From Litorilinea aerophila (lineage in GTDB: Bacteria; Chloroflexota; Anaerolineae; Caldilineales; Caldilineaceae), in contig NZ_VIGC02000028.1 of assembly GCF_006569185.2 (NCBI RefSeq), positions 1 through 64,000 of the forward strand: 64,000 nt of DNA, read 5' to 3'. The notes under the pieces are model-generated. The model did not search any database. It saw only the letters and a list, made by a program, of their open reading frames with translations, and had not been told where the DNA came from. Made by a program: the position numbers and the translations under genes. Of the stretch, positions 9,802 to 19,023 are shown in pieces (within the stretch, counting starts at the first letter, position 1; every line of letters starts with the position of its first letter).

Positions 9802-10551
9802 ATGAGCGAACTGATCTACGGACGGCGGGCTGTCTACGAGACGCTACGCGCCCATCGGCGCCACATCTTCCGCCTCTGGGTGGAGGGGGAAGGCGAGCCC
9901 AAAGGCGGCGGCCTGGAACCTATCCTCGAGCAGGCCGCCGCGCTGAAAGTTCCGGTGCGGGCGGTCAAGGGGGGCGTCTTCACCCGGCTGGCCCAGGAGA
10001 ACGTCAACGCCCAGGGGGTGGCCCTGGAGGTGGGCGACTATCCCTATGTCCAGGTGGACGAGATCCTGCGCCACGCCCGCAAACAGGAGGAGCCCCCCTT
10101 CCTCCTGATCCTGGATCACCTGCAGGATCCCCAGAACCTGGGCACCCTCATCCGCACCGCCGAAGCCATGGGCGTCCATGGCATCCTCATTCCCTCCCGG
10201 CGGTCAGCCCGGGTGACGCCGGCCGTCAGCAACGCCAGCGCCGGCGCGGTGGAGCACATGCGCCTGGCCCAGGTGGTCAACATCAACCGGCTCATCGACG
10301 AGCTCAAAGAGGCGAACATCTGGGTGGCCGGGCTGGACAGCGACGACTCCACACCCCTCCTGGATCCCGCTACCCTGGATGGCGCGCTGGCGGTGGTGGT
10401 GGGCAGTGAGGGCCGTGGCTTGAGCCGCCTCACTCGAGAGAAGTGTGATTTTTTGGTCCGGTTGCCCATGTACGGCCAGGTGGCCAGCCTGAACGCAGCC
10501 GTCGCCGGCAGCATCGTCCTCTATCTGGCACGCCAGGCCCGTACCCGCTGA
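9802..10551 (+). CDS. rlmB: TrmH/SpoU-family rRNA 2'-O-methyltransferase (RlmB-like)
   Basis: The 249-residue SPOUT methyltransferase has a small N-terminal L30e-like substrate domain (1-75) followed by the knotted catalytic domain. The three SpoU motifs are clear: [14 protein letters not shown] (109-122), GSEGRG (201-206) and SLNAAVA (229-235). RlmB methylates the ribose of G2251 in 23S rRNA; assignment within the family rests on context next to cysS and on overall layout. The ATG at 9802 begins the conserved [12 protein letters not shown] segment and lies six bases after cysS, so translation may be coupled; no strong ribosome site is visible. Confidence 0.88.
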   Translation: MSELIYGRRAVYETLRAHRRHIFRLWVEGEGEPKGGGLEPILEQAAALKVPVRAVKGGVFTRLAQENVNAQGVALEVGDYPYVQVDEILRHARKQEEPPFLLILDHLQDPQNLGTLIRTAEAMGVHGILIPSRRSARVTPAVSNASAGAVEHMRLAQVVNINRLIDELKEANIWVAGLDSDDSTPLLDPATLDGALAVVVGSEGRGLSRLTREKCDFLVRLPMYGQVASLNAAVAGSIVLYLARQARTR

Positions 10552-10570
10552 ACGGTTCACCGGCACGCCC

Positions 10571-11818
10571 ATGGATATCGCGATCCTGGATAACCGAGAT
10601 CCCACCTGGAACGGGGAAATCGACCGGGCCGGTGCAGCCCTGGGCGCGCCGGACAATCCCCACCTGTTCCCCTACCACTTTCTGCAGGTGGTCTTGCCGC
10701 GTCTGGGTGGAAAAATGGTGGTCGTCAAAAACGACGGCCGCCGGGTGGGTGTGGGGTTCCTCTTTCCGCGCGGCTATCGCCAGGAGGGTGGCCGCCCGCG
10801 GCGGATCTACACCCTGCGCTATCATGCGGTGGAACCACTGGCGCCTTCCCAGCGGGATCATTTGCTGGCCCATCTGCAGGCACACCTGCACGGCGCGGAA
10901 GTGGTCTACTACGACCCGGCCCATGCATCCTGTTTTTCTGCCACGGGCGAAGCGATAGGCACCATCAACGTGGGGCGGCCCAGCCGAGACGAGGCCTTGG
11001 GCATCCGCCAGCTCCAGCAGGCTGTCTGGGGGAGCCCACCCGAATTCCTCTACCCGGCCGACATCCACAGCCGGGAGTTTGGCCTGGGGACTTCCCTGGT
11101 GGCCCGGGTGGAGGAGCGGCTGGCCGGTTTCCTCTTTGGCTTCTACAAATTCGGCGGCCCCGCGCTGCCGGCGGACTGGCACCAGCGCTTCGGCGGGGAT
11201 CTCCGCCTGGAGTCCCAGACCATGGCCGTGTTGCCCGAGTATCGGGGCATGCGCATCGGCCATCTCCTGAAGCGGATCCAGGCCGAGCAGGCGTGGGCCA
11301 ACGGTATCGGCATCATCCATTGGACCGCGGACCCGCTCCAGTTTCCCAACGCGGCCCTGAACTTCGGGCTGCTGCGGGCCGTGGCCTTCGACTTCTACCC
11401 CGACCTCTACCCCTTTCGCAACAACCTCAACCGGGTGCCGGCGTCTCGCTTTGGGTTGACCTGGCTGGTGGGCACTGAGCGGGTGCGCAACGTGCCCCGT
11501 TTCGGCTCCCGCGCCCTGATTTTGGACCTGCGCCACCATCCCGACGTGGTGCGGGTGAATCAGGGCTGGGAGGAGGTGCGCCTGGATGTGGACGCCCCGC
11601 TGATCGCCGTGGAGATCCCGGCGGACTGGACCGGGCTGCAGGAACGCTCCCTGGAGGCCGCGCGGCGCTGGCGCGAAACGACCGACCGGCTACTGGCCCA
11701 CTACGTGGGCCGGCAGCCGGGGCAGTATGTGATCACCGGAGTGGGGACAGACCAGGATCGCTGTTTCCTGATCGGTGAGCAGGTCAGCGATGCCCTGTGG
11801 CAACACCTGGGCACGTGA
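10571..11818 (+). CDS. GNAT-like acetyltransferase, COG3375 type
   Basis: The 415-residue protein has an acetyltransferase-like half at about 135-275, with LESQTMAVLPEYRGMRIGHLL giving the acetyl-CoA pyrophosphate loop (R-G-x-x-I-G), followed by WTADPLQFPNAALNFGLL and YPDLYPFRNNLN, a pattern I associate with the predicted N-acetyltransferases of COG3375. The N-terminal 130 residues hold another alpha/beta unit (LFPYHFLQVVLPRLGGKMVVV). Substrate and pathway are unknown. It starts 19 bases after rlmB and may belong to the same transcript. It converges on lgt, with 12 bases between the stop codons. Confidence 0.65.
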   Translation: MDIAILDNRDPTWNGEIDRAGAALGAPDNPHLFPYHFLQVVLPRLGGKMVVVKNDGRRVGVGFLFPRGYRQEGGRPRRIYTLRYHAVEPLAPSQRDHLLAHLQAHLHGAEVVYYDPAHASCFSATGEAIGTINVGRPSRDEALGIRQLQQAVWGSPPEFLYPADIHSREFGLGTSLVARVEERLAGFLFGFYKFGGPALPADWHQRFGGDLRLESQTMAVLPEYRGMRIGHLLKRIQAEQAWANGIGIIHWTADPLQFPNAALNFGLLRAVAFDFYPDLYPFRNNLNRVPASRFGLTWLVGTERVRNVPRFGSRALILDLRHHPDVVRVNQGWEEVRLDVDAPLIAVEIPADWTGLQERSLEAARRWRETTDRLLAHYVGRQPGQYVITGVGTDQDRCFLIGEQVSDALWQHLGT

Positions 11819-11830
11819 CGCGAAGGCAGG

Positions 11831-12760
11831 TCAGGAGCTGCTGGTCGCCACCTGACCCGCAGCGCTCATGGCGGCCAGGGATTCCTCGGGGTGCTCCTGC
11901 CAGGACCAGTTGCGGTGGCGCAGGTAGAGGATGAAGGCGCTGCCCAGCACGGAGGCGATGGCGATCCATTGGGCGGTGGCCAGGTTGCCAATGACCCAGG
12001 CATCGGGTCGGAACATCTCCACCCAGAAGCGCCCCAGGGGGTAGGCGATGAGGTAGAGGAGCAGGCCGTCGCCGGTGCGCAGCCGGTGGCCGTAGCGCCG
12101 GATGATGAAGGTCAGCACGCCGAACATCAGCAGGTTCCAGCCCGCCTCATAGAAAAAGGTGGGGTGGAAGCCGTTGCTGGCGTACCACTCCAGGGTGCGC
12201 TGCGTCAGGTCCGGAGCACCGCAGAATTGCACGTCGGGCGGCAGATTGGGCGGGAGCTGGCAGGGGTACTTGGGGTTGATGTGAAAGGCCCAGGGCACGT
12301 TGGTGGGCGGGCCGTAGAGCTCCTGGTTGACGAAATTGCCCATCCGGCCGATGGCCTGGGCCAGCAGGACGTTGGGGGCGATAAAGTCCAGCCAGCGCAG
12401 GGGGTTCAACTTGTGGTACCAGCAATAGACGGCCACGGCCAGGGTACCGCCGGCCAGCCCCCCGTAGATACCCAGCCCCCGGAAGCCGCCGTTCCAAAAG
12501 TTGATGATGTCCAGCGGATGTTCCCGATAGTAGGCCCAGCCCAGCCCGTCCGCCGGCGAGCTAAAGACGTGGTACAGGCGGGCGCCGATGATGCCCACGA
12601 TCAGGGACCAGGCCAGCAGGTTCCAGATGTGATCTGGATTCTCGCCGGCTTTGGCCGCGTAGCGGCTGGAGACCCAGGCGGCGATCACCGCGCCGCCGAC
12701 GATGAACACCCCGTACCAGTGCAGGGCGAAAGGGCCAAATTGGAAGATGACCGGATTCAT
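11831..12760 (-). CDS. lgt: Prolipoprotein diacylglyceryl transferase
   Basis: The 309-residue membrane enzyme transfers diacylglycerol from phosphatidylglycerol to the lipobox Cys of prelipoproteins. It shows HWYG (14-17), GARLYHV (59-65), GIYGGLAGG (97-105) and the Lgt signature GRMGNFVNQE (138-147), with about seven membrane helices. An insert around residues 155-190, with PCQLPPNLPPDVQFCGAP, is typical of some Gram-positive and Chloroflexi versions. The ATG at 12760 has GGAG about eight bases upstream. A lipoprotein gene starts divergently at 12830, and further lipoproteins are encoded in this window (43070, 47533, 59872). Confidence 0.95.
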   Translation of the reverse strand: MNPVIFQFGPFALHWYGVFIVGGAVIAAWVSSRYAAKAGENPDHIWNLLAWSLIVGIIGARLYHVFSSPADGLGWAYYREHPLDIINFWNGGFRGLGIYGGLAGGTLAVAVYCWYHKLNPLRWLDFIAPNVLLAQAIGRMGNFVNQELYGPPTNVPWAFHINPKYPCQLPPNLPPDVQFCGAPDLTQRTLEWYASNGFHPTFFYEAGWNLLMFGVLTFIIRRYGHRLRTGDGLLLYLIAYPLGRFWVEMFRPDAWVIGNLATAQWIAIASVLGSAFILYLRHRNWSWQEHPEESLAAMSAAGQVATSSS

Positions 12761-12829
12761 GCACGTTGCTCCATCATGGTTTGAGACGCCTCACCGTAGT
12801 GGTATGTCACAGGAGAGGCATGGCAGGTC

Positions 12830-13369
12830 ATGGGTAATCGTTCACTAAGTATAGACCGGATGCAACGAAAACCCAAAGGGCGACGGGGTACGTTCATCTG
12901 GGCTGTGCTGCTCCTGGTGGTGGGGCTCCTGGCTGCCTGCGGGCCGCGCACCGCCCGGGTACTGCCCCCTGCCACGGCGACCCCACCTCCACCGCCGTCC
13001 TTCGCCCTTGCCCCCCTGGCCGAGGCCGCCCCAGCCCTGATCGCCGCGGAACGGCAGGCCGCCCGAACGGGCAATCTGGCCCTGTTGGCCCAAATCTGGG
13101 CCGAGGATGCCACCATCGTGGATGGCCGGGGCACGCCTTCACCCCAGGACGACTACCGGTGGCAGGGCCGGGACGCCATCCTGGATCGCTACGTGGTGGC
13201 CGTCTTTCCCCATCCACCCCCGCCCCTCACCCTGCCGGAATCCTTGCCCATCCAGGCGGACGACGGAGAGGCCACCTTCCAACTCGGCCAGGACCACTGG
13301 GTCCTGGTTCAGCGGGATGGACGCTGGTGGCTCTACTCCCTGGCCTATGCCCTGGGAAGCGAACCTTAA
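12830..13369 (+). CDS. Small lipoprotein with NTF2-like (SnoaL-type) domain
   Basis: The 179-residue protein has a basic n-region, a hydrophobic core and the lipobox LLAAC (Cys37), then a Pro/Thr-rich linker and a domain starting with ALIAAERQAARTGNLALLAQIWAEDATIVDGRG, which reads like the first helices and strand of an NTF2-like fold. It should be anchored to the outer face of the membrane. No catalytic role can be given. The start at 12830 is uncertain: an ATG at 12860 would give a more usual 27-residue signal peptide. The stop codon overlaps that of the convergent M28 gene by three bases. Confidence 0.65.
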   Translation: MGNRSLSIDRMQRKPKGRRGTFIWAVLLLVVGLLAACGPRTARVLPPATATPPPPPSFALAPLAEAAPALIAAERQAARTGNLALLAQIWAEDATIVDGRGTPSPQDDYRWQGRDAILDRYVVAVFPHPPPPLTLPESLPIQADDGEATFQLGQDHWVLVQRDGRWWLYSLAYALGSEP

Positions 13370-14346
13370 AAGGGCGCCCCTGCCTCCAGCCAGGCCTTGA
13401 GGGTGCGGCCGACCCGCTCCAGGGTGTCCGGGCTCAGCTTGTCCACCGTGTCCTGCATGGTGTAGAGGTAGGGGTAGTCCCGGGCGGCGATGAGCGCGGC
13501 GGGGATCTCTTGTTCCAGGAACAGGAGGTGGGCAGCCGTGGTCGTCCAGTTGGCATTGGGGGGGAACCAGCGGCCGTAGCCCAGTTCGTCTGCCGTGCGC
13601 CAGATGGCCTGGCGGAGCTCTTCGCTGCTGTTGCTCTCGGGGATGAAGCGGCTTTCCACGCCGCCTACCCGATCCAGATAGACGGCGAAACGGGGATCCC
13701 GGCAGCGGGCCAGGTCCGTCTCCAGGCGCTGCAGGAGGTAGGCGCTGCCAATGGCGCCCTGCCAGCCGGGCAGACCGCCGTTGTCGTCAGCATCCACAAA
13801 GGCCAGGCAGACCGTGTGTTCCACCGCCGTCAGGTCCAGGGTGCGGGCCAGTTCCAGCAGGACGGCCGGCCCCGATGCGCCGCTGTTGGCGCCGGGTGTG
13901 GGCTGAATGTGGTTCGCCGGGTTTGGATCCTGGTCGGCGAAGAGGCGGCTGTCGTAGTGGGTGACCAGGAGCGCCACCGGACGCCGCGCCCCGGCGCTAT
14001 CCCGCACGGCGACAATGTTCCGTGCGGCCACCGTGTCGGCGATGGTGTAGGGCTGGATGATGACGTCCCAGCCCATGTTGCGCAACTCCTCCACCAGCCA
14101 ATCGCCGGTCCGGTTGTTGCCGGCCGTCCCCACGCTGCGCTCGCCGAACTCCAGCTGGCGAACCGCGTAATCCAGGGCCCGGGCGCCGGAGAATTCTTCG
14201 ACGCCCACGGTGGGCTGGAGCAGGCCGTAGCCCAGGTAGACGAAGAAGGCGATGGCCAGGCCCAGGATGCCCAGGAGTGTCAGTTCGATGCTGTAAAACC
14301 GGATGGAGCGGAAAGGATTCATGCCAGGCTCTGGTTCGTCCTCCAT
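13366..14346 (-). CDS. M28-family peptidase / glutaminyl-cyclase-like membrane protein
   Basis: The 326-residue protein has an N-terminal membrane anchor (about 20-42) and an M28-like zinc-peptidase fold. It keeps VTHYDSR (His130, Asp132) and FVDADDNGGLPGWQGAIGS, which resembles the corresponding part of bacterial glutaminyl cyclases. The bridging Asp expected in PGANDxASG is Ser155 here (PGANSGASG), so the usual two-zinc site looks incomplete and the enzyme could bind one metal, as cyclases do, or be inactive. The ATG at 14346 overlaps the der stop codon (TGATG), implying translational coupling; the same frame also has a GTG one codon earlier. Confidence 0.7.
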   Translation of the reverse strand: MEDEPEPGMNPFRSIRFYSIELTLLGILGLAIAFFVYLGYGLLQPTVGVEEFSGARALDYAVRQLEFGERSVGTAGNNRTGDWLVEELRNMGWDVIIQPYTIADTVAARNIVAVRDSAGARRPVALLVTHYDSRLFADQDPNPANHIQPTPGANSGASGPAVLLELARTLDLTAVEHTVCLAFVDADDNGGLPGWQGAIGSAYLLQRLETDLARCRDPRFAVYLDRVGGVESRFIPESNSSEELRQAIWRTADELGYGRWFPPNANWTTTAAHLLFLEQEIPAALIAARDYPYLYTMQDTVDKLSPDTLERVGRTLKAWLEAGAPF

Positions 14347-15731
14347 CACTTCCGGTTGCTGGTGCGTTGCCGGAAGATCAGCCGAATGGGCGTCCCGGTA
14401 AAGGGATAGTAAGCCCGGATCTGGTTTTCCAGGTATCGCTCGTAGCTGAAGTGAACCAGCTCTGGGTCGTTGACAAAAATCACGAACGTGGGCGGCTCAA
14501 TGCTCACCTGGGTGCCGTAGTAGATGCGCAGCACCCGGCCACCCTTGCCGGGCGGCGAGGTGGCGTCGTAGGCGGCCCGGAGCAGCTCGTTGAGCTCGCT
14601 GGTGGAGAGCCGGTGGCGTCGGGCTTCGGCCACCTCCAGCGCGGTGGGCAGCACCGTGTGGATGCGCTGGCCGGTGCGGGCGCTGATGTAGATCACCGGC
14701 ACATAGCTCAGGAACTGAAGTTCCTGGCGCACCATCTCGGTGAAGTTGTGCATGGTGTAGGCGTCCTTTTCCAGGGCGTCCCACTTGTTGACCACCACCA
14801 CCACCCCTTTGTACTTTTCCAGCACGTAGCCGGCCACGTGGGCATCCTGGGCGGTCACCCCCTCGGTGGCGTCGATGAGCAGCAGGGCCACGTCGGCCCG
14901 GTCGATGCTGCGCATGCTGCGCAGGACGGAGTACTTTTCGATGCCGGGCTCCACCTTGCCCCGCCGTCGGATGCCGGCCGTGTCGATGAGGACGATCTTC
15001 TGGCGGTTGTAGACCACGTGGGTGTCGATGGGGTCGCGGGTGGTGCCGGGCACCTCGGACACGATGGCCCGCTCGGTGCCCAGGAGGGCGTTGAGCAGGC
15101 TGCTCTTGCCCACATTCGGCCGGCCCACAATGGCGATGGAGACCGCCTCGTCCTCTTCTTCGTCGTCTGTGGGGTGGGGCGGGAGGGCGGCCACCACCGC
15201 GTCCAGCAGGTCGCCGACGCCGTGGCCGTGGTAGGCGCTGATGGGGATGGGCTCGCCCAACCCCAGGTTCCAGAACTCCACCGCGTCCAGGCGCCGCTGT
15301 TCACTCTCGGCTTTGTTGACGGCCACGAAGACCGGCTTCTGGGTGGTGCGCAGCACTTCAGCCACGTCCAGATCCGCCGCGGTGAGCCCTTCCTTGCCGT
15401 CCACCACCAGGATGATGGCGTCGGCCTCTTCCATGGCCAGCCGGGCCTGGTTCTGGATGTGCTCCACGAACAGGGCCGAGTCGGTGGCCAGGGCCAGGTT
15501 GGCCGGGGATGAAGGTTCGCCGGCCAGGCCCGTGGGGGCTTCCAGCCCGCCGGTGTCGATGACCACGAAGGCAACGCCGTTCCAGTCGCTCTCCCCGTAG
15601 ATGCGGTCTCGGGTGGTGCCGGGCACGTCTTCCACAATGGCCGTACGCCGGCCGATCAGCCGGTTAAACAGGGTTGATTTTCCCACATTGGGGCGCCCAA
15701 CCAGGGCGACCACCGGTTTACGAGGAGTCAT
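14346..15731 (-). CDS. der: Ribosome-assembly GTPase Der (EngA)
   Basis: The 461-residue protein has two consecutive GTPase domains, each opening with GRPNVGKS (G1, near residues 9 and 190), and each with PGTTRD (G2), DTxG (G3) and a NKxE or NKWD box (G4: VNKAES, VNKWDA). A KH-like C-terminal domain follows and ends in FRQRTSNRK. Der acts in late assembly of the 50S ribosomal subunit. The first G4 motif is NKAE instead of NKAD, which is common in this family. The ATG at 15731 is chosen because GGAAAG lies upstream and the conserved PVVALVGRPN strand starts there. Its stop overlaps the M28 peptidase start. Confidence 0.95.
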   Translation of the reverse strand: MTPRKPVVALVGRPNVGKSTLFNRLIGRRTAIVEDVPGTTRDRIYGESDWNGVAFVVIDTGGLEAPTGLAGEPSSPANLALATDSALFVEHIQNQARLAMEEADAIILVVDGKEGLTAADLDVAEVLRTTQKPVFVAVNKAESEQRRLDAVEFWNLGLGEPIPISAYHGHGVGDLLDAVVAALPPHPTDDEEEDEAVSIAIVGRPNVGKSSLLNALLGTERAIVSEVPGTTRDPIDTHVVYNRQKIVLIDTAGIRRRGKVEPGIEKYSVLRSMRSIDRADVALLLIDATEGVTAQDAHVAGYVLEKYKGVVVVVNKWDALEKDAYTMHNFTEMVRQELQFLSYVPVIYISARTGQRIHTVLPTALEVAEARRHRLSTSELNELLRAAYDATSPPGKGGRVLRIYYGTQVSIEPPTFVIFVNDPELVHFSYERYLENQIRAYYPFTGTPIRLIFRQRTSNRK

Positions 15732-15976
15732 ATTTGATTTCTTTCCGTAAATTTCGACCTTTTCAATGTCCATCCCTACCAGAAGGGATCCATGACTTCC
15801 CCTGCAAAAAGGGTTTGATTATCACGGAGACGCAGCGGAAGTCCAGAGAGAGCTCAGAGAAAACTCCGCATGCTCTGCGTCTCTGCGCTGTTCTTGCAGC
15901 AGAGCCATCCATCCATTGTACCAGAGGATCCACCGATTGCACAGCAATATCGCACCGCGCGCCGTCACCAGTTCGC

Positions 15977-17299
15977 CTACTGGGCCGGATTGCGCCCTGG
16001 AATCAGCCCCGAGGGGGCCACCGGTGTGCCGGTAGGTGTGGCCTCGGGCGTGGCCGGCGCCTGGGGGCTGATGATCACCTCCACGCTCTCGGGCAGCACC
16101 CCCTCGGCCCGGATCCCGGCAGGCACCACGACCCGAGGCACCACGATGTGGTTGCCGGGCAGCAGGCCAGTCAGGTCCAGGATGACGAAGATATCGTCAG
16201 GCCCCAGGGATTCCAGCAGGGGCAGGGGACCGCTCAGGATCACGTCCACTGTGCGCAGGGAGACGGTGGCCGTCAATCCCGGCGCCAGCCCCTGGATCAC
16301 CGGCTCCTGGCGCACGGTGGTCCCCCCTTCGATGGGTGTGATGCTGACGGTGACGTCCACGGCGTTCCCTTCCAGCACCGTCACCCCCTCCGGCACCAGC
16401 AGCTGCACCCGCCGTTGAATCTCGCTGGTGGCATTGGTCAGGGTCATGGGCTCGGTCTCCACAAAGCCCGGCACCTGGGCCAGCACTTCGGTGCTCCCCA
16501 CCAGGACCACGGTGGAGGGGTTGACCCGCACGTTGCTCAGGCGGTAGCCGGCGGCTGGTTGTCCCTGCAGGTTGACCCGTACTGCGACCTCCTTGCGGCC
16601 GGGCCATTGTTCCACCGGCACCACGATGTGGACCTGGGACGGTTCCACCTCAACGCGGGGCACCGGCTGGTTTTGGGCGTCCTGGGGCGTCACCGTCTGT
16701 TGCCGCTCCACCTGGCTCTTGGCGTTGCGCAGGTAGACCTCGGCCCGGGCTGAGATCACCTGGTCCACCAGGGTGGCAGGCCCGCGGACGGTCACCGAGA
16801 TGGGCTCCACGATAGGCGGCTGCCAATCATAGCCAAAGGCCGTGGTGTCCATCACCTCCACCTTCACCGGCACCTTTTTCTCCACCACCGGATCCAGTTG
16901 CACCCGCAGCTCTGGCCGCTGGATGCTCACCACCTTGACCTTGGGATCCACCACCACCACATGGACCTCCACGTCGTGGACGCCCGCCTCCAGCCCAGAA
17001 AGGTCGATGTAGGCGGAAAAGTCGCTGGCCTCCAGGTTGTCCCAGGAGCTTCTGGGGGCCTGAATCACCACCCGCACCGCTTCCTTGCTCAGGTCCTGGA
17101 CCGGCTGGAGATCGCCGCTCAGCCCCCGGACGGTCACGGGGATTCGCTCGGGAAATTCCGCCTGGATGATGGGGTTCTCCTGGTTCACGGCAATCAGCCA
17201 GACCACGAAGCCCAGGATAATCGAGAGGGCCAGGGTTCCCAGTTGTTCAGCCAGGCCTCGCCATTTGGTGCGCAATGTGCGGTTCGTCAAGATGTCCAA
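15977..17299 (-). CDS. YbbR-domain protein, regulator of diadenylate cyclase (CdaR-like)
   Basis: The 440-residue protein has one N-terminal membrane helix (about 22-42, ALSIILGFVVWLIAVNQENP) followed by a series of about four YbbR repeats, each starting with a strand like FPERIPVTVRGL or KKVPVKVEVM and containing a V-x-V-x-G-P step. It ends with a Pro/Thr-rich tail. In Firmicutes the YbbR protein CdaR binds and regulates the membrane cyclase CdaA. Here the gene starts 13 bases after the cyclase gene, the same order as in that system, so a similar partnership is inferred. It is the last gene of the minus-strand run. Confidence 0.85.
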   Translation of the reverse strand: MDILTNRTLRTKWRGLAEQLGTLALSIILGFVVWLIAVNQENPIIQAEFPERIPVTVRGLSGDLQPVQDLSKEAVRVVIQAPRSSWDNLEASDFSAYIDLSGLEAGVHDVEVHVVVVDPKVKVVSIQRPELRVQLDPVVEKKVPVKVEVMDTTAFGYDWQPPIVEPISVTVRGPATLVDQVISARAEVYLRNAKSQVERQQTVTPQDAQNQPVPRVEVEPSQVHIVVPVEQWPGRKEVAVRVNLQGQPAAGYRLSNVRVNPSTVVLVGSTEVLAQVPGFVETEPMTLTNATSEIQRRVQLLVPEGVTVLEGNAVDVTVSITPIEGGTTVRQEPVIQGLAPGLTATVSLRTVDVILSGPLPLLESLGPDDIFVILDLTGLLPGNHIVVPRVVVPAGIRAEGVLPESVEVIISPQAPATPEATPTGTPVAPSGLIPGRNPAQ

Positions 17300-17312
17300 C
17301 GCATGTTCTCTG

Positions 17313-18083
17313 CTAGGGCCGATAGAAGTCGCTTAACAGGGTGCGCAGCCGGCTGCTGTCCAGGCGCAGGATCCGCCCGTTGCGAGCCACCGAGATGTTG
17401 CCGGTTTCCTCAGAGACCACCACCGTCAGCGCGTCGGCCTGTTCGGTCACGCCGATGGCCGCCCGATGGCGGGTGCCCATCTGGCTGTCGGAGAGCTCCC
17501 GCTGGGTCAGTGGGAGGACGCAGCTGGCCGCCGCGATGCGCATGCCGGAGATGATCACCGCGCCGTCGTGGAGGGCGGTGTTGGGATAGAAGATGGTGGT
17601 GAGTAGCTCCGACGAAACCTCCGCGTCGATGGCCACGCCCCGGTCGATGAACTCGCCCAGCCCTGTCCCCCCTTCGAAGACGATCAGGGCGCCGTGGCGA
17701 TGGTCCGACATCTGTTCCACGGCTTTGATCACCTCGTTGATCACCCGCTGGGTGCCGGCGTTGTCCCCCCGGCGCACCAGGAGGGGCGCCGTCCGGCCCA
17801 CCCGTTCCAGCGCCCGCCGGATCTCGGGCTGGAAGATGACCGGGATGGCCACCAGCACCAGGGATGTGCTCTTGCTCAGCAGCCAGTTGAAGGCGGTCAG
17901 CTGGACCGTCTGGCTGACGATCAGGGTGATGACAAAGATGACCAGAATGCCCCGGGCCAGTTGAACGGCCTGGGTACCTCGAAAGAGCAAGAGCACCACG
18001 TAGAAGATCATCGACACCAGCGCGATGTCGATGATGTTGCGCCAATCCTGTAGACGGGTCAGGGCCAGGAGAAAGGTGTCCAT
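17313..18083 (-). CDS. cdaA: Diadenylate cyclase, CdaA type
   Basis: The 256-residue enzyme joins two ATP molecules into the second messenger cyclic di-AMP. Three membrane helices (about 15-35, 42-60, 68-85) precede the DAC domain, whose catalytic motifs are both present: DGA (173-175) and RHR (205-207). The C-terminal part [18 protein letters not shown] is also typical. Cyclic di-AMP usually controls potassium uptake and osmolyte balance. It lies one base after argF and 13 bases before the YbbR gene; the usual glmM neighbour is missing. Confidence 0.93.
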   Translation of the reverse strand: MDTFLLALTRLQDWRNIIDIALVSMIFYVVLLLFRGTQAVQLARGILVIFVITLIVSQTVQLTAFNWLLSKSTSLVLVAIPVIFQPEIRRALERVGRTAPLLVRRGDNAGTQRVINEVIKAVEQMSDHRHGALIVFEGGTGLGEFIDRGVAIDAEVSSELLTTIFYPNTALHDGAVIISGMRIAAASCVLPLTQRELSDSQMGTRHRAAIGVTEQADALTVVVSEETGNISVARNGRILRLDSSRLRTLLSDFYRP

Positions 18084-18084
18084 A

Positions 18085-19017
18085 CTACTTCAGGGGAATG
18101 CCTCCTAAGAGATGGGCCAGGATGGCCTTTTGGGCATGGAGCCGGTTGTGGGCCTGGGGGAAGAGCAGGCTGTGGGGGCCGTCGGCCACGTCGTCGGTGA
18201 TCTCCTCGCCCCGGTGGGCCGGCAGGCAGTGCATCACCTTCACGTCGGGGTTGCGGGTGCGATCCACCAGCGCCCCGTTGACCTGGTAGGGGGGGAAGAT
18301 GCGCAGGCGCTCTTCCCGCTCGGACTCCTGGCCCATGCTGGTCCAGACATCGGTGTACAGGATGTCGGCGCCCACCACACCATCCAGATCGTCGGTGACC
18401 GTCACATCCGTCCCGCTGTGGGCCAGGACGGCCGGGTCAGGCTGGTAGCCGGGGGGCGCGACCACCCGCATGGTGAGGCCCACCTTGGCCGCCGCCATGA
18501 CCAGGCTGGTGGCCACGTTATTGCTGCCATCCCCCACGTAGACCAGGGTCAGGCCGGCCAACTGGCCCAGCTCCTCCCAAATGGTGAAGAGGTCGGCCAG
18601 GGCCTGGCAAGGGTGGCTGAAGTCGCTCAGGCCGTTGATGACCGGTACGCTGCCCCACTCGGCCAGCTGCAGGATATGCTCGTGGTCGAAGACCCGGGCC
18701 ATGATGCCGTCCGCGTAGCCGCTGAGGACCCGGGCGACATCGGGCACGCTCTCCCGGGTGCCCAGGCCAACCTCCTGGGGGCTGATGTAAAACGCGTGGC
18801 CGCCCAGGTGTTGCATGCCCATTTCGAAGCTCACCCGGGTGCGCAGGCTGGGTTTCTGGAAGACCATGGCCAGGGATTTGCCGGCCAGGATGGGGGCGTT
18901 CTGCCCCAGGCGGATGCGCTCATCCTTCAGTTCCCGGGCCAGGCGCAACAGGCCCCAGAACTGTTCGTCGGTCAGGGATTGGATGTCCAAAAAGTGTTGC
19001 AATGCGGGTATCGCCAT
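18085..19017 (-). CDS. argF: Ornithine carbamoyltransferase
   Basis: The 310-residue enzyme makes citrulline from ornithine and carbamoyl phosphate in arginine synthesis. It has the carbamoyl-phosphate loop PSLRTR (56-61), [12 protein letters not shown], and the ornithine site [11 protein letters not shown] with the family's catalytic Cys. Length is normal. The ATG at 19017 is chosen because CAGGAGTGA sits nine to twelve bases upstream; a TTG two codons earlier is less likely. It is six bases after the FAH-family gene and one base before cdaA, so arginine synthesis and c-di-AMP synthesis appear to share one mRNA. No other arg gene is in view. Confidence 0.95.
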   Translation of the reverse strand: MAIPALQHFLDIQSLTDEQFWGLLRLARELKDERIRLGQNAPILAGKSLAMVFQKPSLRTRVSFEMGMQHLGGHAFYISPQEVGLGTRESVPDVARVLSGYADGIMARVFDHEHILQLAEWGSVPVINGLSDFSHPCQALADLFTIWEELGQLAGLTLVYVGDGSNNVATSLVMAAAKVGLTMRVVAPPGYQPDPAVLAHSGTDVTVTDDLDGVVGADILYTDVWTSMGQESEREERLRIFPPYQVNGALVDRTRNPDVKVMHCLPAHRGEEITDDVADGPHSLLFPQAHNRLHAQKAILAHLLGGIPLK

Positions 19018-19023
19018 GGTCAA

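Noticed and set aside
16020-17300. Long plus-strand frame opposite the YbbR gene
   Set aside because: The minus-strand protein has YbbR repeats and the expected neighbour cdaA; the plus frame has no motif.
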